Positions 1-8,929 of a DNA stretch of 64,000 bases are shown piece by piece (position 1 is the stretch's first letter; each line of letters begins with the position of its first letter). The translations under genes were made by a program, and so were the position numbers. The notes beneath the pieces were generated by a model. The model was given only the letters and a program-made list of their open reading frames with translations, was not told the DNA's origin and made no database searches. Source of the DNA: Paenibacillus sp. DMB20 (GTDB lineage Bacteria > Bacillota > Bacilli > Paenibacillales > Paenibacillaceae); contig NZ_LAZU01000036.1 of NCBI RefSeq assembly GCF_000987955.1, positions 248,001-312,000 of the forward strand, in the 5' to 3' direction.

Positions 1-1219
1 AATCTGATGAAAATATCCAACGAACCGTTTGATCTGATGTTCACGGCAAGCTGGTTCTCGTATCCGAAGGATGTGGCCAAAGGACAATACCTGGAGCTGG
101 ATGATTTAATGGCCCAGCACGGCAAGGATATCCCGGGCATTCTCGGCGACGATTTCATTAAAGGATCGAGAATCGGGGGCAAGCTGTATGCTCTTCCGAC
201 CAAGAAGGAATTCGGTCAGGGCTTCGGCTTCCTGCTCGACAAAAAATTAGTGGATAAATATAAGTTCGATCTTAACGGGGTCAAGTCGCTGGAAGACATG
301 GAAGCCATGTTCAAGACGATTAAAGAGAACGAACCCGGTGTGACGCCCATCGTTTCGAGCAAGTTCACGAACATTTGGGAAGCGGCCAACTACGACGGCA
401 TCGTGGCGAACCTGGCGATCCCCCGGGGAAGCCAAGAGCTGAAAGCCGTAGATACGCTGGAGGATCCCAAGTTTATCGATTTCTATAAACGCATGCACCA
501 ATGGAACCAGAACGCTGGTTCGACAAGGATATCCTGACCTCCGACGCCGATCAGGGCATGAACATGATCAAGGCCGGAAAAGCCTTTGCCGTTGCGCAGT
601 CCTTGAAGCCGGGCAAAGACAAGGAGATGAGCCTGAGCTCTGGTGTTGAGGTGGTTCAGGTGGAAACGGCGGAGCCGTTCACGACGACGGGGGACGCTCA
701 AGGCGCGATGCTTGGAATATCGCGGACATCCCAAGATCCGGCGAGAGCATGATGCTGCTTAATTTGCTGTACAGCGATCCCAAGCTCCTGAACATGCTGA
801 ATTGGGGAATCGAGGGCAAGCATTACGTGAAAAAATCCGATAACATGATCGATTTTCCGGAAGGCGTGACTGCGGACACGCAAACCTACCCGAATCCGGG
901 CGGTTGGATGTTCGGCAATCAGTTCAACTCCTATCTGTGGGCTAATGAAGATCCTAAAAAGTGGGAAGCTTTTCAGAAATTCAACGAAAGAGCCGAGCAT
1001 TCGATTGCTCTCGGGTTTGCGTTTAACCAGGAGCCCGTCAAATCGGAAATGGCATCCATCGCGAATGTGGAGAAGGAATTCGGAGCGACGCTAAGATCGG
1101 GGGCCGTGGATCCGGAGAAGATCATAGAGAAATGGAAGGAAAAGCGGAAGGCCGCCGGGTTTGATAAGATCAAAGCCGAAGTGGATAAGCAGCTGGCCGA
1201 GTGGGCCCAGACGAAATAG
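1..1219 (+). pseudogene. Extracellular sugar-binding lipoprotein of an ABC importer (LplA-like, DUF3502-type C-end), 5' truncated and frameshifted
   Basis: This is the C-terminal part of a family 1 solute-binding protein that would sit as a lipoprotein outside the membrane and deliver a carbohydrate to an ABC importer. The reading frame runs in from before the window, so the signal peptide is not visible. The C-end (for example NQFNSYLWANEDPKKW, then a charged helix ending at EWAQTK) is typical of LplA-like binding proteins. Two frame changes break it, near 515 and near 748. At each point one inserted base restores a continuous protein, giving NQNRWFDKD and then PARAMMLLNLLY. The two-component genes just downstream are the usual neighbours of such binding proteins. 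The frameshifts may be sequence errors. The exact sugar cannot be told. Confidence 0.8.
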
Positions 1220-1392
1220 GCAGGCATTAAGGAACAAGGGGAATTCTGAACTGGGACTATCGTTATGCGTCCTATGTAAGGGATTCCCTTTTTTCCCCCG
1301 CGTACACTATACTCAGAGAGTAAATGAATTTTCGCTATTCCTGAAGCCGTGGCATATAAGGTATCAATAGAAGCGGGGGTGTTGTCGAACGG

Positions 1393-3141
1393 ATGAATAT
1401 AAAGCTCTCGCTTCGCTTTAAGTTAATCATCGGCTTTGTGACGATCACGGTGCCTCTGGTCGTACTGCTGCTCTACAATAACTACTATGCTTCGAACATC
1501 ATCAGGGAGCAGGTGGCGGACTCCAACAAAAATTCGATGATTCTCTACTCAAACCAGATTGAGGCAGCCCTGAACAAGGAAACGAATTTTTTGTACAATA
1601 TGGCGGTCGAGGATCCGAACATTACGGCACTCTCGCAGCTTCTGAACGATCCCGATGAGTATTATTTGGCCAAGGCCAGAGTTTTGAACACCCTGATGCG
1701 TTATCACCGGTTCGACAACAGCGTCGATCTTCAATTCATCTACTCGGTCAAGAAGCAGGATTTGATTCATACGCCCATCAAAACGCAATCTTATGAAGAG
1801 CTGTTATCGATCAAAACGTCCATGGAAAAGGCGGTCGAAAGCGTAACGCCGGACAGCGCTTTTTTTCGGGAGTGGAAGGCCATTGAGTACGACAAACGCA
1901 AGTATGCATTAATCCGGCTGGTGGATACGGGGGACGACTTTTACCTGGGAGCCTTCGTCAAACTGGAAAATTTGATGATCCCGCTGGACCTGATCCATCT
2001 TGAGGACGGTTTTGCGAGCTTCGTCAATGCAGATGGGAATCTGCTCACTAGCTCGGCTACCGTCGATTCCGATCGTTTGGACGCTCCCCTCGCCGAAACC
2101 AATGAAGCGTACCAGGTCGTAAAGAAGGATCGGAACAACTATATTGCGGTCATGAATCGGATACGGGGGACGGACGTGATCCTCGGCGCTTTTATTCCGG
2201 AATCCCAAATGCTGAAAAATCTCTATCACTTCCGGAGAGGAATCTTGATCATATCCATTCTGGCCCTGTTCATCCTGATCCTTTATTTGATGTATTTAAA
2301 CGATATTATCCTGAAACCGATGAACCTTCTGGTCCGCGGGATGCGGAGAATCAAACACGGGGATTGGGATTTCCGCCTTCACTCCTCGAAGTCCAAAGAG
2401 TTTGCGATTATCAATGAAACCTTTAACGGCATGGCTTCCGAGATTCATGACCTGAAAATAAGCGTATACGAGGAACAGATCAAGGCTCACAAGGCGGAAC
2501 TCAAGCATCTGCAGCTTCAGATCAATCCGCATTTCCTGCTGAATTCGATCAACGTTGTTTACAATCTGGCGGAAATCAAGAATTATAACGTCATCCAGCT
2601 CATGTGCATGAACCTTGTCAAATATTTTCGGTTCACGACCCGAACCAACCAGATTGCGGTGACGATCGTGGAAGAAATGGAGCATATGGAGAGTTATATC
2701 AAAATTCAGCAGGTCCGTTTTCCCGGCCGCGTGACCTATGCTTTCCGCATTTCCGACGGTGCGGAAAAGGCGGCCGTTCCGCCTTTGTTCATACAGCCTT
2801 TTATCGAGAACGCGATGAAACACGGCTTTGATTTCATGGAGCATCCTTTTCATATTGCCGTCGATATACGCTTTAACGGACGGGACTCGTTGGTAATCAC
2901 GATCTCGGATAACGGCAACGGCTTTCCAAAGGATGTCCTGCGGCAATTGCAGACCTGCCGCTACACGGAAAGTCCGAACGGCGAGCATTTGGGCATTTCC
3001 AATGTGTATTACCGGCTTAAACATGTGTTTGGGCAGAAGGCGCGGCTTGAATTCGATAATGCCCCGGACTCGGGGGCCCGCATAACCATGGTGCTTCCTT
3101 TCCTTACGGTTGAGGAATTTGCGTCGTACGGTTCGATCTGA
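1393..3141 (+). CDS. Sensor histidine kinase, YesM family
   Basis: Membrane sensor kinase of 582 residues. It has an N-terminal membrane helix (about residues 9-30), an extracytoplasmic sensing region, a second membrane helix (about 280-305), a HAMP linker, then the YesM-type kinase domain. The phospho-acceptor His is about residue 380 in QINPHFLLNSINVVYNL; the N-box FIENAMKHGF and the glycine-rich DNGNGF follow in the ATPase domain. Such kinases phosphorylate an AraC-type response regulator, and exactly that gene starts 14 bases downstream. The pair sits behind a sugar-binding lipoprotein gene, so it probably controls that importer. The ATG start has a purine-rich stretch (GCGGGGGTG) about 12 bases upstream. 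The ligand sensed is unknown. Confidence 0.93.
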   Translation: MNIKLSLRFKLIIGFVTITVPLVVLLLYNNYYASNIIREQVADSNKNSMILYSNQIEAALNKETNFLYNMAVEDPNITALSQLLNDPDEYYLAKARVLNTLMRYHRFDNSVDLQFIYSVKKQDLIHTPIKTQSYEELLSIKTSMEKAVESVTPDSAFFREWKAIEYDKRKYALIRLVDTGDDFYLGAFVKLENLMIPLDLIHLEDGFASFVNADGNLLTSSATVDSDRLDAPLAETNEAYQVVKKDRNNYIAVMNRIRGTDVILGAFIPESQMLKNLYHFRRGILIISILALFILILYLMYLNDIILKPMNLLVRGMRRIKHGDWDFRLHSSKSKEFAIINETFNGMASEIHDLKISVYEEQIKAHKAELKHLQLQINPHFLLNSINVVYNLAEIKNYNVIQLMCMNLVKYFRFTTRTNQIAVTIVEEMEHMESYIKIQQVRFPGRVTYAFRISDGAEKAAVPPLFIQPFIENAMKHGFDFMEHPFHIAVDIRFNGRDSLVITISDNGNGFPKDVLRQLQTCRYTESPNGEHLGISNVYYRLKHVFGQKARLEFDNAPDSGARITMVLPFLTVEEFASYGSI

Positions 3142-3155
3142 ACGGGGGTGTTTAC

Positions 3156-4459
3156 ATGTATAAGGCACTTATTGTTGACGATGAAATCTACGCGGTGATG
3201 GGAATCAAAAGCGGCGTCGATTGGCAGGCTCTCCAGGTAACCGAGGTATATGAGGCTTATAACATGCGGGACGCGTTGAACGTGTTTGAACGCACTCCGA
3301 TCGATGTGATGGTGTGCGATATCGAAATGCCCAAAGGAACGGGGATCCAGCTCCTCGAGCGGGTGAACGAGATATCCCCGGAAACGGAAACCATTTTTCT
3401 GACCGCCCATTCGGCATTCGATTTCATGAAGAGGGCGATACAGCTGGACGGATTCGATTATCTGCTCAAGCCGATTGAATTCGACGTTCTTCAGGAAACC
3501 ATCTCCAAAGCGCTCCATTCCATTGAACAGGAACGGGAACTGAATAGCCTGCGCGAGTTGTATAAACCCTACTATGAAATGTGGAGCAGGAAAAAAACGC
3601 TCATCACGGAGAAGTTCTGGAATGACGTATTATCGGGAAGAACCGTGTGTAAACCGGACAACGTCAAGAAAATATTGGAGGAACACGAACTCGCCGGCCT
3701 GGAGGAGGCCTTTTTCCTTCCGGTACTGGTCAGCGTGGAATCGTGGCTGCGGGAATTCAGCACCCGGGACGAGGAGATGATGGAATACGCCATCCGCAAG
3801 GGCGCTGCGGAAATGCTGCTGTCCGCCGCCTGGAGCGGCGAGGTCATACAGACCAAGCAGGGGGTGAACGTCGTCATTTTTTACGAGTTCGGGGAAGAAC
3901 GGGTGGCGCGCGGCCAGCTTCTCTCACGCTGCGAGGAATATATCCAGTCCTGCAAGCAATATTTTAGCTGCAGCGTTTCCTGTTACATCGGCGAAAGCTC
4001 GACCCTGTACGATATCGCGGACACCTATAAGCAGCTGCTTGAGCATGAGTATAAGAATCTGCAAAAAACAAACCGCGTCGAAGCGTATGTTCCGGTAAGG
4101 GGGCGAACGAATACGGTCGATTTGCAGCATCATGATTCGGTCATACAGCGCGTCCAGGACTATATCATGGAGCATTTAAGCGAACCGATCACCAGGAAGA
4201 GCTCGCCGGGCATGTTCACCTCAATCCCGCCTATCTCTCCCGTTTATTTAAACGAAAGGCAGGGCAATCGATAACGGATTATATATTATATGTCCGGATG
4301 TCCCAGGCAAAAGACCTAATTGCCACCTCGACCCTGCCGATTTCGGATGTGGCCAAAACGTTCGGATATTACAATTTTTCGCATTTTTCGAAAATGTTCC
4401 GAAAGGTGTATCATGTCTCGCCCCAGCAATACAGGCAACAATCCGTTTCCTGCGAATAG
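3156..4459 (+). CDS. Response regulator, YesN type, with AraC DNA-binding domain (frameshifted)
   Basis: The N-terminal receiver domain has its phospho-acceptor Asp at about residue 55 (VCDIEMP) and the conserved Lys in DYLLKP near 105. A middle linker follows, then an AraC-type double helix-turn-helix at the C-end. The frame breaks near 4195: one added base gives the expected EELAGHVHLNPAYLSRLFK, and the HTH then runs on in frame through DVAKTFGYYNFSHFSKMFRK to the stop at 4457-4459. Unrepaired, the protein ends at 4274 and loses its DNA-binding domain. The start ATG has a GGGGGTG site 6-7 bases upstream. It is paired with the kinase before it and probably activates the sugar importer genes. 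A missing base in the sequence is the likeliest cause of the break. Confidence 0.88.
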
Positions 4460-4472
4460 AATGATGGTTTCC

Positions 4473-4513
4473 AAAAAGTCCAAGCGCCTGGATCTTATCC
4501 AAGCGCTACTTTT
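4473..4513. terminator. Hairpin terminator after the two-component genes
   Basis: Long inverted repeat: AAAAGT-CC-AAGCGC...TGGAT, loop CTT, ATCCA...GCGCT-ACTTTT, with one internal mismatch. A-rich on one side and T-rich on the other, so it could work in both directions between the response regulator and the convergent DUF2785 gene. Confidence 0.6.
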
Positions 4514-4685
4514 AGTTGAGGTTTTGTGTTTTGTTTTAAGACCGGTCCTTATCACGGTGTACATGTGGAAATTTCTTGGCTATTCTATAAAAAGCTCGGG
4601 ATCTTCGGAATGTATCCCATGGCCCGCATTCATAAAAAAACTTTAACGGATAAGTGAGGGTGCTTTTCCCCTTACATTTTCTTAA

Positions 4686-5507
4686 TTAGGAGTAGTATAC
4701 TTTTTCTACTTTATATAATGTGTGTTCGATAGTTGGGCAGAGATCAGCATTTACTTTGTAATATTTAACTCGAAAATATAAACTTTTCAAAAAGTTCTTT
4801 ATATTATTTTTTTGCCTAAAGGCAGGAAGAAATTCCGGACTTTTCTCTATATCACCAAAACTTTGAATCCATTGCTCTACATAAGTCTGACTAAGTATCT
4901 TTCTATTTAAAACACTAATAATGGGACTTACCATTCTCTCATCTTCCCCATCGGAGTAAACACGATCTGTTATGGTCACCTTTTCGTAAACCAAATCGAG
5001 GATGGTCATGAGGTCATTTTTATCCAGTTCGGAACATTGAGCCAACTCGTCTAAAGCATCTGCTGCATGAGCTATGGCATGAGCCCAGCCTTTTTCTTCG
5101 TCATACCCACGGTAATCTCGCTCTTCTTGTAAATTGTAAAATACTTTCTCTTTTATCTGATGAATTTGCTCTCTTGAGAGAAATGGTGATTCTCTATGCC
5201 TTATGAAGAGGAGCGGTATAACTAGCATAGAGAAAGATCGAGTGAAGACAGAGTCTGTATTTGTTTCACCAAGCTTAAAAAGAAAATGGTTTTTATCCAA
5301 AACAACTGGTAGAAGTTGTTCTAGTTCGTTTGCAGTTAGAGAATTACCAGGAATCCAATGTGATAAGGTTGTATAAATTAGTTCATCACGTAGTTGGGCA
5401 TCCAAAGAACCGATGTTATTTATCATTTCTTGTATCAACTGGAATGTATCGGGAGGTGCTTGGTAGTCATTTTCTTTTATTAATATCAACTTTTCTTTTA
5501 AATTCAT
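4686..5507 (-). CDS. DUF2785 domain protein
   Basis: Soluble protein of 273 residues matching the DUF2785 family, seen in Bacillus and Paenibacillus. It is rich in helices with regular Leu/Ile spacing and has no signal peptide or membrane segment. A characteristic stretch is RDYRGYDEEKGWAHAIAHAAD. The function of the family is unknown. The ATG at 5507 is chosen because AAGGAG lies 9 bases before it; an in-frame TTG nine bases earlier is too close to that site. It stands alone, convergent with the response regulator upstream and divergent from the IF-3-like gene. Codon use is more AT-rich than in its neighbours, which could mean it arrived separately. Confidence 0.8.
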   Translation of the reverse strand: MNLKEKLILIKENDYQAPPDTFQLIQEMINNIGSLDAQLRDELIYTTLSHWIPGNSLTANELEQLLPVVLDKNHFLFKLGETNTDSVFTRSFSMLVIPLLFIRHRESPFLSREQIHQIKEKVFYNLQEERDYRGYDEEKGWAHAIAHAADALDELAQCSELDKNDLMTILDLVYEKVTITDRVYSDGEDERMVSPIISVLNRKILSQTYVEQWIQSFGDIEKSPEFLPAFRQKNNIKNFLKSLYFRVKYYKVNADLCPTIEHTLYKVEKVYYS

Positions 5508-5908
5508 TTTACACAACTCCTTCTAGAAATTTTCCGAACTGACTTTTTTAGGATTTCTACTGACTGTGCGGCTTCTTCCGTACCTCTTCTTCACTTACTA
5601 TAAGGCACAGATAGGATCAGATACAATTCCACAATAGAGCGAAAATGCATATTTTACTTTTTTATAAGGGTATTTGCTTGCCTTACTTTCCAAGAGAGGT
5701 AGAGCGTTCCGGCAGTTCATCGCAAAGGATAAGTCCGCACCGAAATCTTCCACAATAATCGCTTCGGCCAGTTCCGAGTAACCGGAAGCAATTCTGAAAA
5801 TGTACGGGATTCACCCGAACTTTATCTCATTTCGATCCTTTTGCTTGTCTGTGGTATCCTAAGATGGAGAAATGCATACCGGAGAACAAGCTGGAGGGAG
5901 ACGGATTC
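5508..5908. other. Intergenic region between divergent genes
   Basis: No gene can be supported here. On the minus strand, between about 5800 and 5600, there is an open stretch of some 65 codons (IASGYSELAEAIIVEDFGAD and on) with no start codon or ribosome site; it may be a decayed fragment of unknown origin. Promoters for both flanking genes must lie here but no convincing -35/-10 pair was found. Confidence 0.3.
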
Positions 5909-6394
5909 ATGTTGTTGATGAACGAAAAAATCAAAGTGGGCGAGGTTGAGCTCACCGGGTTGAACGGCGAGCAGCTGGGGATAGTCGCCAGAGAAGAGGC
6001 GCTGGCATTAGCCAAGAAGCACAAAGCCGATTTGGTCTGCACTTCGCTGTTCAGCAGTCCGCCGCCTTGCAAGCTCGTGCGTCGGGGAATGGCTAAACAG
6101 GCGGCGGCTCAAGAGAAGAAAGGGCATCAGGCCAAAGGGCCCGTTAAAGTGAAGGAATTCCGGCTGACGGCGCATATTGAAGACCATGATTACGACACTA
6201 AGCTTTCGCAAATGAGGAAGCTGTTGGCGGCAGGCAAAGCCGTTCAACCGGTGATTCGCATCCAGGGCAAGGAGGGCGAGGCTGCCCGAAAGCTGCTCGA
6301 ACGTTTGGTGAACGATCTTGGCGAAACAGGGAAGAAGGAAACCGGAATCCAACTGAGCGGCAAGCAGGCCACGGTGAAGCTGCTGCCGGTTTAA
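5909..6394 (+). CDS. Divergent paralogue of translation initiation factor IF-3
   Basis: 161 residues that align over their whole length with IF-3. The N-domain begins MNEKIKVGEVELTGLNGEQLGIV, the linker is basic, and the C-domain contains VKEFRLTAHIEDHDYDTKLSQ. True IF-3 binds the 30S subunit and checks the initiator tRNA. This copy is unusual: the N-domain lacks the normal NPPVCRIMDYGKF segment (it reads PPPCKLVRRGMAK), and the C-domain is a few residues short where IF-3 has the MAHPELG region. It stands alone, not next to rpmI and rplT as infC does, so it is a second, specialised copy. The ATG at 5909 is preceded by GGAGGGA at good spacing; an earlier in-frame ATG at 5864 lacks one. It could act on ribosomes under stress, but that is inference. 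Confidence 0.82.
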   Translation: MLLMNEKIKVGEVELTGLNGEQLGIVAREEALALAKKHKADLVCTSLFSSPPPCKLVRRGMAKQAAAQEKKGHQAKGPVKVKEFRLTAHIEDHDYDTKLSQMRKLLAAGKAVQPVIRIQGKEGEAARKLLERLVNDLGETGKKETGIQLSGKQATVKLLPV

Positions 6395-6444
6395 TAGTAC
6401 GGGGAGCTAACTTCCCTGACCCGGATTCCCAAGATAACTTCATG

Positions 6445-6484
6445 AAAAAACCGCTTACGGGTTTGATGCCGAAAGCGGTTTTTT
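6445..6484 (+). terminator. Rho-independent terminator after the IF-3-like gene
   Basis: AAAAAACCGCTT pairs with AAGCGGTTTTTT across a short loop, with a run of T at the end. The A-run on the other side means it can also serve the convergent pentapeptide gene. Confidence 0.85.
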
Positions 6485-6575
6485 GCGTTGCTTAGCTAAA
6501 ATCGCAAATGCCGTTTATTCACGGCTGAAGAAGGGAGGGCTAGCCGTCAGGCAGGTATAGAAGAGCTGCCTGTTT

Positions 6576-7438
6576 TCAAACCGCGAACCAATGGGACGGA
6601 TGGGCAAGCGTCGGAGGCAGCTTGGTGTCGGCGTTTCCCTTTGCGGCATTGAGCTGGGCTTGAGTAAGAAAGAGAGAGCCGGTGAGGTTCGCTCCCCTAA
6701 GGTCAGCATCCCGGAAATCCGCTCCGATAAGGTCAGCCGTTCTCAAGTCTGCATTTCTGAGATCTGCTGCAATAAGGTAGGCTCCTCTCAGATTGGCGTA
6801 TCTAAAATCCGCCCCCTTGAGGTTGGCGCCGATCAGGTCGGCTCCACGCCCGGCTTTTTTGTGCCGTACGGGCGGCCCCTTATGGGTACGGCGTGCTTCG
6901 TCCCTCACAAGTTCACTGGTTTGAAGGAGCAGGACGTTCACCTTTGCCCGGTGTACGGCCGCATCCAACTCCATAAGCGCTTTTGGTCCGAGATCGGTCA
7001 GGCGTTTCGTTTCGTTCAGGGCCAAGCTGAGATCGCCATGTATCGAACGGGCAGGTTGCAGCGTCAAGGCTTCGGTCAGGTACCGAAGCAGCTCATATAG
7101 CTGCCTCATCACCGGGAATACTTCGAACATTTCCTTTGCGGTTTCGGGAGCCTGACGCCAATCGCGTCCGTTATAGGTCACCTGGGAAACCTGTTGTCCC
7201 GCTCCGAAGCAATCGTAGACGGTGCAACCGCGAAAGCCGCTCTGCCGAAGGCGGTTGTGGATTCCGCAGCGGAAGTCGGTTTGGAGGTTGCGGCAGGGTT
7301 GTCCGCCGTCTTTATCTATGGCAAAATCCGATGAAGCGAGAAGGGTAGCGCGACGCAGCATAACCCGAAACACTTTTCGCAGTCGCCCTGCAGGCTTCCG
7401 TCGGATAAAGCTGCCGTATATTCTTGATTGTCAAACAT
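6576..7438 (-). CDS. Pentapeptide-repeat protein with a Cys-rich N-terminus (frameshifted)
   Basis: The C-terminal third carries tandem pentapeptide repeats (A[DN]LxxAxLRx..., such as ADLIGANLKGADFRYANLRG), which fold as a right-handed beta helix. The N-terminal part is rich in Cys: CEKCFGLCC, then PCRN, RCGIH and GCTVYDC, suggesting a metal or Fe-S site. The ATG at 7438 has a strong AAGGAG site upstream. A frame break near 7355 separates the first ~35 residues from the rest; one added base restores LPFSASSDFAID. An open frame from 7373 alone would miss the first Cys motif. Family members are known in Paenibacillus but have no proven role. Part of the protein outside the repeats is helical (residues about 90-160). 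Confidence 0.8.
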
Positions 7439-7631
7439 AACTTGTGTAGCTCTCCTTCCGATTGAGCATAAACTTTTGTCTCGTTTAATCATAAGGCAAA
7501 ATCAAATTAGAGTCATAGATGTTTTTTCTTTTTTTATGAAATCTAAATCTTTCAGCCCCATTTTCACCGCAATTTTATTATATAAGACGTACTATATAAG
7601 TCTAATTATCGTTATATTACACTATTAATCC

Positions 7632-7700
7632 CGTATTAGAGGAAAAATAGATTATTAGTGCGTATTAATTATTGATTTATTGTTATTTATGACGTAATAT
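7632..7700 (+). promoter_or_regulatory. gap promoter with repeated CGTAwTA element
   Basis: TTGATT (7672-7677), a 17-base spacer and TAATAT (7695-7700) make a plausible sigma-A promoter for the gap operon, with a start near 7707. The motif CGTATTA or CGTAATA occurs three times, at 7632, 7661 and 7693, about 30 bases apart; the last overlaps the -10 box. As the operon encodes a CcpN repressor, these are candidate CcpN sites, by inference only. The rest of 7439-7730 is AT-rich with no gene. Confidence 0.5.
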
Positions 7701-7730
7701 ATAAGCGAGAAAAGGAGGTACTTGCGATAT

Positions 7731-8774
7731 ATGATTAAACGACTCGGCATCAGCGGAACGGGAAGAATCGGAAGGTTGGTTATTCGCAGCATGTTTGCAA
7801 GCGGGGAGGGTACTTCAATCGGCCTTATTAATTCAACGTGCCCGCCGGATCAATTGGCGCATCTCCTGAAATATGATTCGGTTCACGGTCGTTGGAACGA
7901 GAATGTTGAAGCGGAAGAACAGTGCCTTATCATTCGGGGCCACCGGATTCCGATTGTCAGCGGTCGCAATCCGGAGCTCTTGCCATGGAAAGAATATGGA
8001 ATAGACGTTGTCGTGGATGCGACGGGCAAATTCAAAAGCCGTACCGAGGCCTCCGGGCATCTCAAAGCGGGCGCGAGCAAAGTGGTCGTTACGTCACCGG
8101 GAAAAGAACTGGATTGCACCATAGTGATGGGCGTAAATGAACATGCCTATGATCCCGGCCGGCATTCCCTTATATCGACCGCATCCTGTACGACGAATTG
8201 CCTGGCTCCGGTTCTGCATGTGCTGGATCGGGAGTTCGGCGTCGAGTCCGGATGGATGACCACGGTCCATGCCTATACGAATGATCAAAAACATCTGGAC
8301 AACGCCCATTCCGATTGGCGCAGAGCCAGAGCTTGCGGCAGTTCCATCATTCCAACCTCGACCGGTGTGGGGAAGGCGTTAAAGGAGATTCTTCCGCACT
8401 TGGCGGACAACATTCAGGGCATTTCATTGCGGGTACCGGTGCAAAACGTTTCCTTGGTCGATCTTACCGCACAATTGCACTCCCATGTGACGCAGGACGA
8501 TATCGGCCGCGCTTTTCGAAGCGCCATCTCCAAAGGTTTGGAACCATATGTGGAGTATAATGAGGAACCTCTAGTATCCACCGATTATATAGGAAACAGT
8601 AAATCAGCCATTATAGACGGGTTATCCATCCAAACGTTGGGCCGGCAGGTCAAGCTGTTGGCATGGTACGACAATGAGTGGGCATATGCATGCCGCGTTA
8701 AAGATTTCGTGAAATATATGTTCGTCCAATCCGAAAAGGGGGAGTTACTATGCGGAGCCAAGTCCATGAATTAA
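7731..8774 (+). CDS. gapB: Glyceraldehyde-3-phosphate dehydrogenase, GapB-like
   Basis: Type I GAPDH of 347 residues, interconverting glyceraldehyde-3-phosphate and 1,3-bisphosphoglycerate. The Rossmann motif GISGTGRIGR is at the N-end and the catalytic Cys lies in STASCTTNC near residue 150. After the second strand, where NAD-specific enzymes carry an Asp, this one reads INSTCPPDQ. That resembles the NADP-accepting, gluconeogenic GapB type. Context agrees: it heads a cluster with SR1P, PPDK, CcpN and the PPDK regulator. The ATG at 7731 follows AAAGGAGGT at 12 bases; a TTG at 7722 is only 3 bases from that site. GapB is inferred; a GapA identity is not excluded by sequence alone. Confidence 0.9.
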   Translation: MIKRLGISGTGRIGRLVIRSMFASGEGTSIGLINSTCPPDQLAHLLKYDSVHGRWNENVEAEEQCLIIRGHRIPIVSGRNPELLPWKEYGIDVVVDATGKFKSRTEASGHLKAGASKVVVTSPGKELDCTIVMGVNEHAYDPGRHSLISTASCTTNCLAPVLHVLDREFGVESGWMTTVHAYTNDQKHLDNAHSDWRRARACGSSIIPTSTGVGKALKEILPHLADNIQGISLRVPVQNVSLVDLTAQLHSHVTQDDIGRAFRSAISKGLEPYVEYNEEPLVSTDYIGNSKSAIIDGLSIQTLGRQVKLLAWYDNEWAYACRVKDFVKYMFVQSEKGELLCGAKSMN

Positions 8775-8929
8775 TTGCCGGACCTGTAAAACAAAACGAG
8801 TTGGGAACGATCGTTTGCCGTCATTGCAGCAATATCATCGGCACGCTGCCAACAAACGGCGTGAAAATCAAATATATGGTTTGCGAGCAGGAAGCGTGCC
8901 GCAAACAAGAGGGGAGTGTTTCGGCTTGA
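8750..8929 (+). CDS. SR1P-family GapA-binding peptide
   Basis: A 59-residue protein in a different frame from its neighbours. It starts inside the last 25 bases of gap, with AAGGGGGAG just before its ATG, and ends on the bases that start ppdK. Its core LGTIVCRHCSNIIGTLP matches the SR1P peptide of Bacillus subtilis (MGTIVCQVCEGTIG...). SR1P is encoded on the SR1 RNA and binds GapA, helping it associate with RNase J1. Four Cys residues (CRHC, then VCEQEAC) look like a small metal-binding knuckle. Here it has an N-terminal extension of about 17 residues and is made from the gap mRNA rather than from a separate small RNA. Confidence 0.85.
   Translation: MRSQVHELIAGPVKQNELGTIVCRHCSNIIGTLPTNGVKIKYMVCEQEACRKQEGSVSA

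Noticed and set aside
2296..3168. Long minus-strand frame opposite the kinase gene
   Set aside because: It mirrors the codon structure of the YesM-type gene, has no ribosome site and no recognisable domain.
7428..7628. 66-codon frame before gap
   Set aside because: AT-rich control DNA; the frame has no ribosome site and overlaps the start of the pentapeptide gene.
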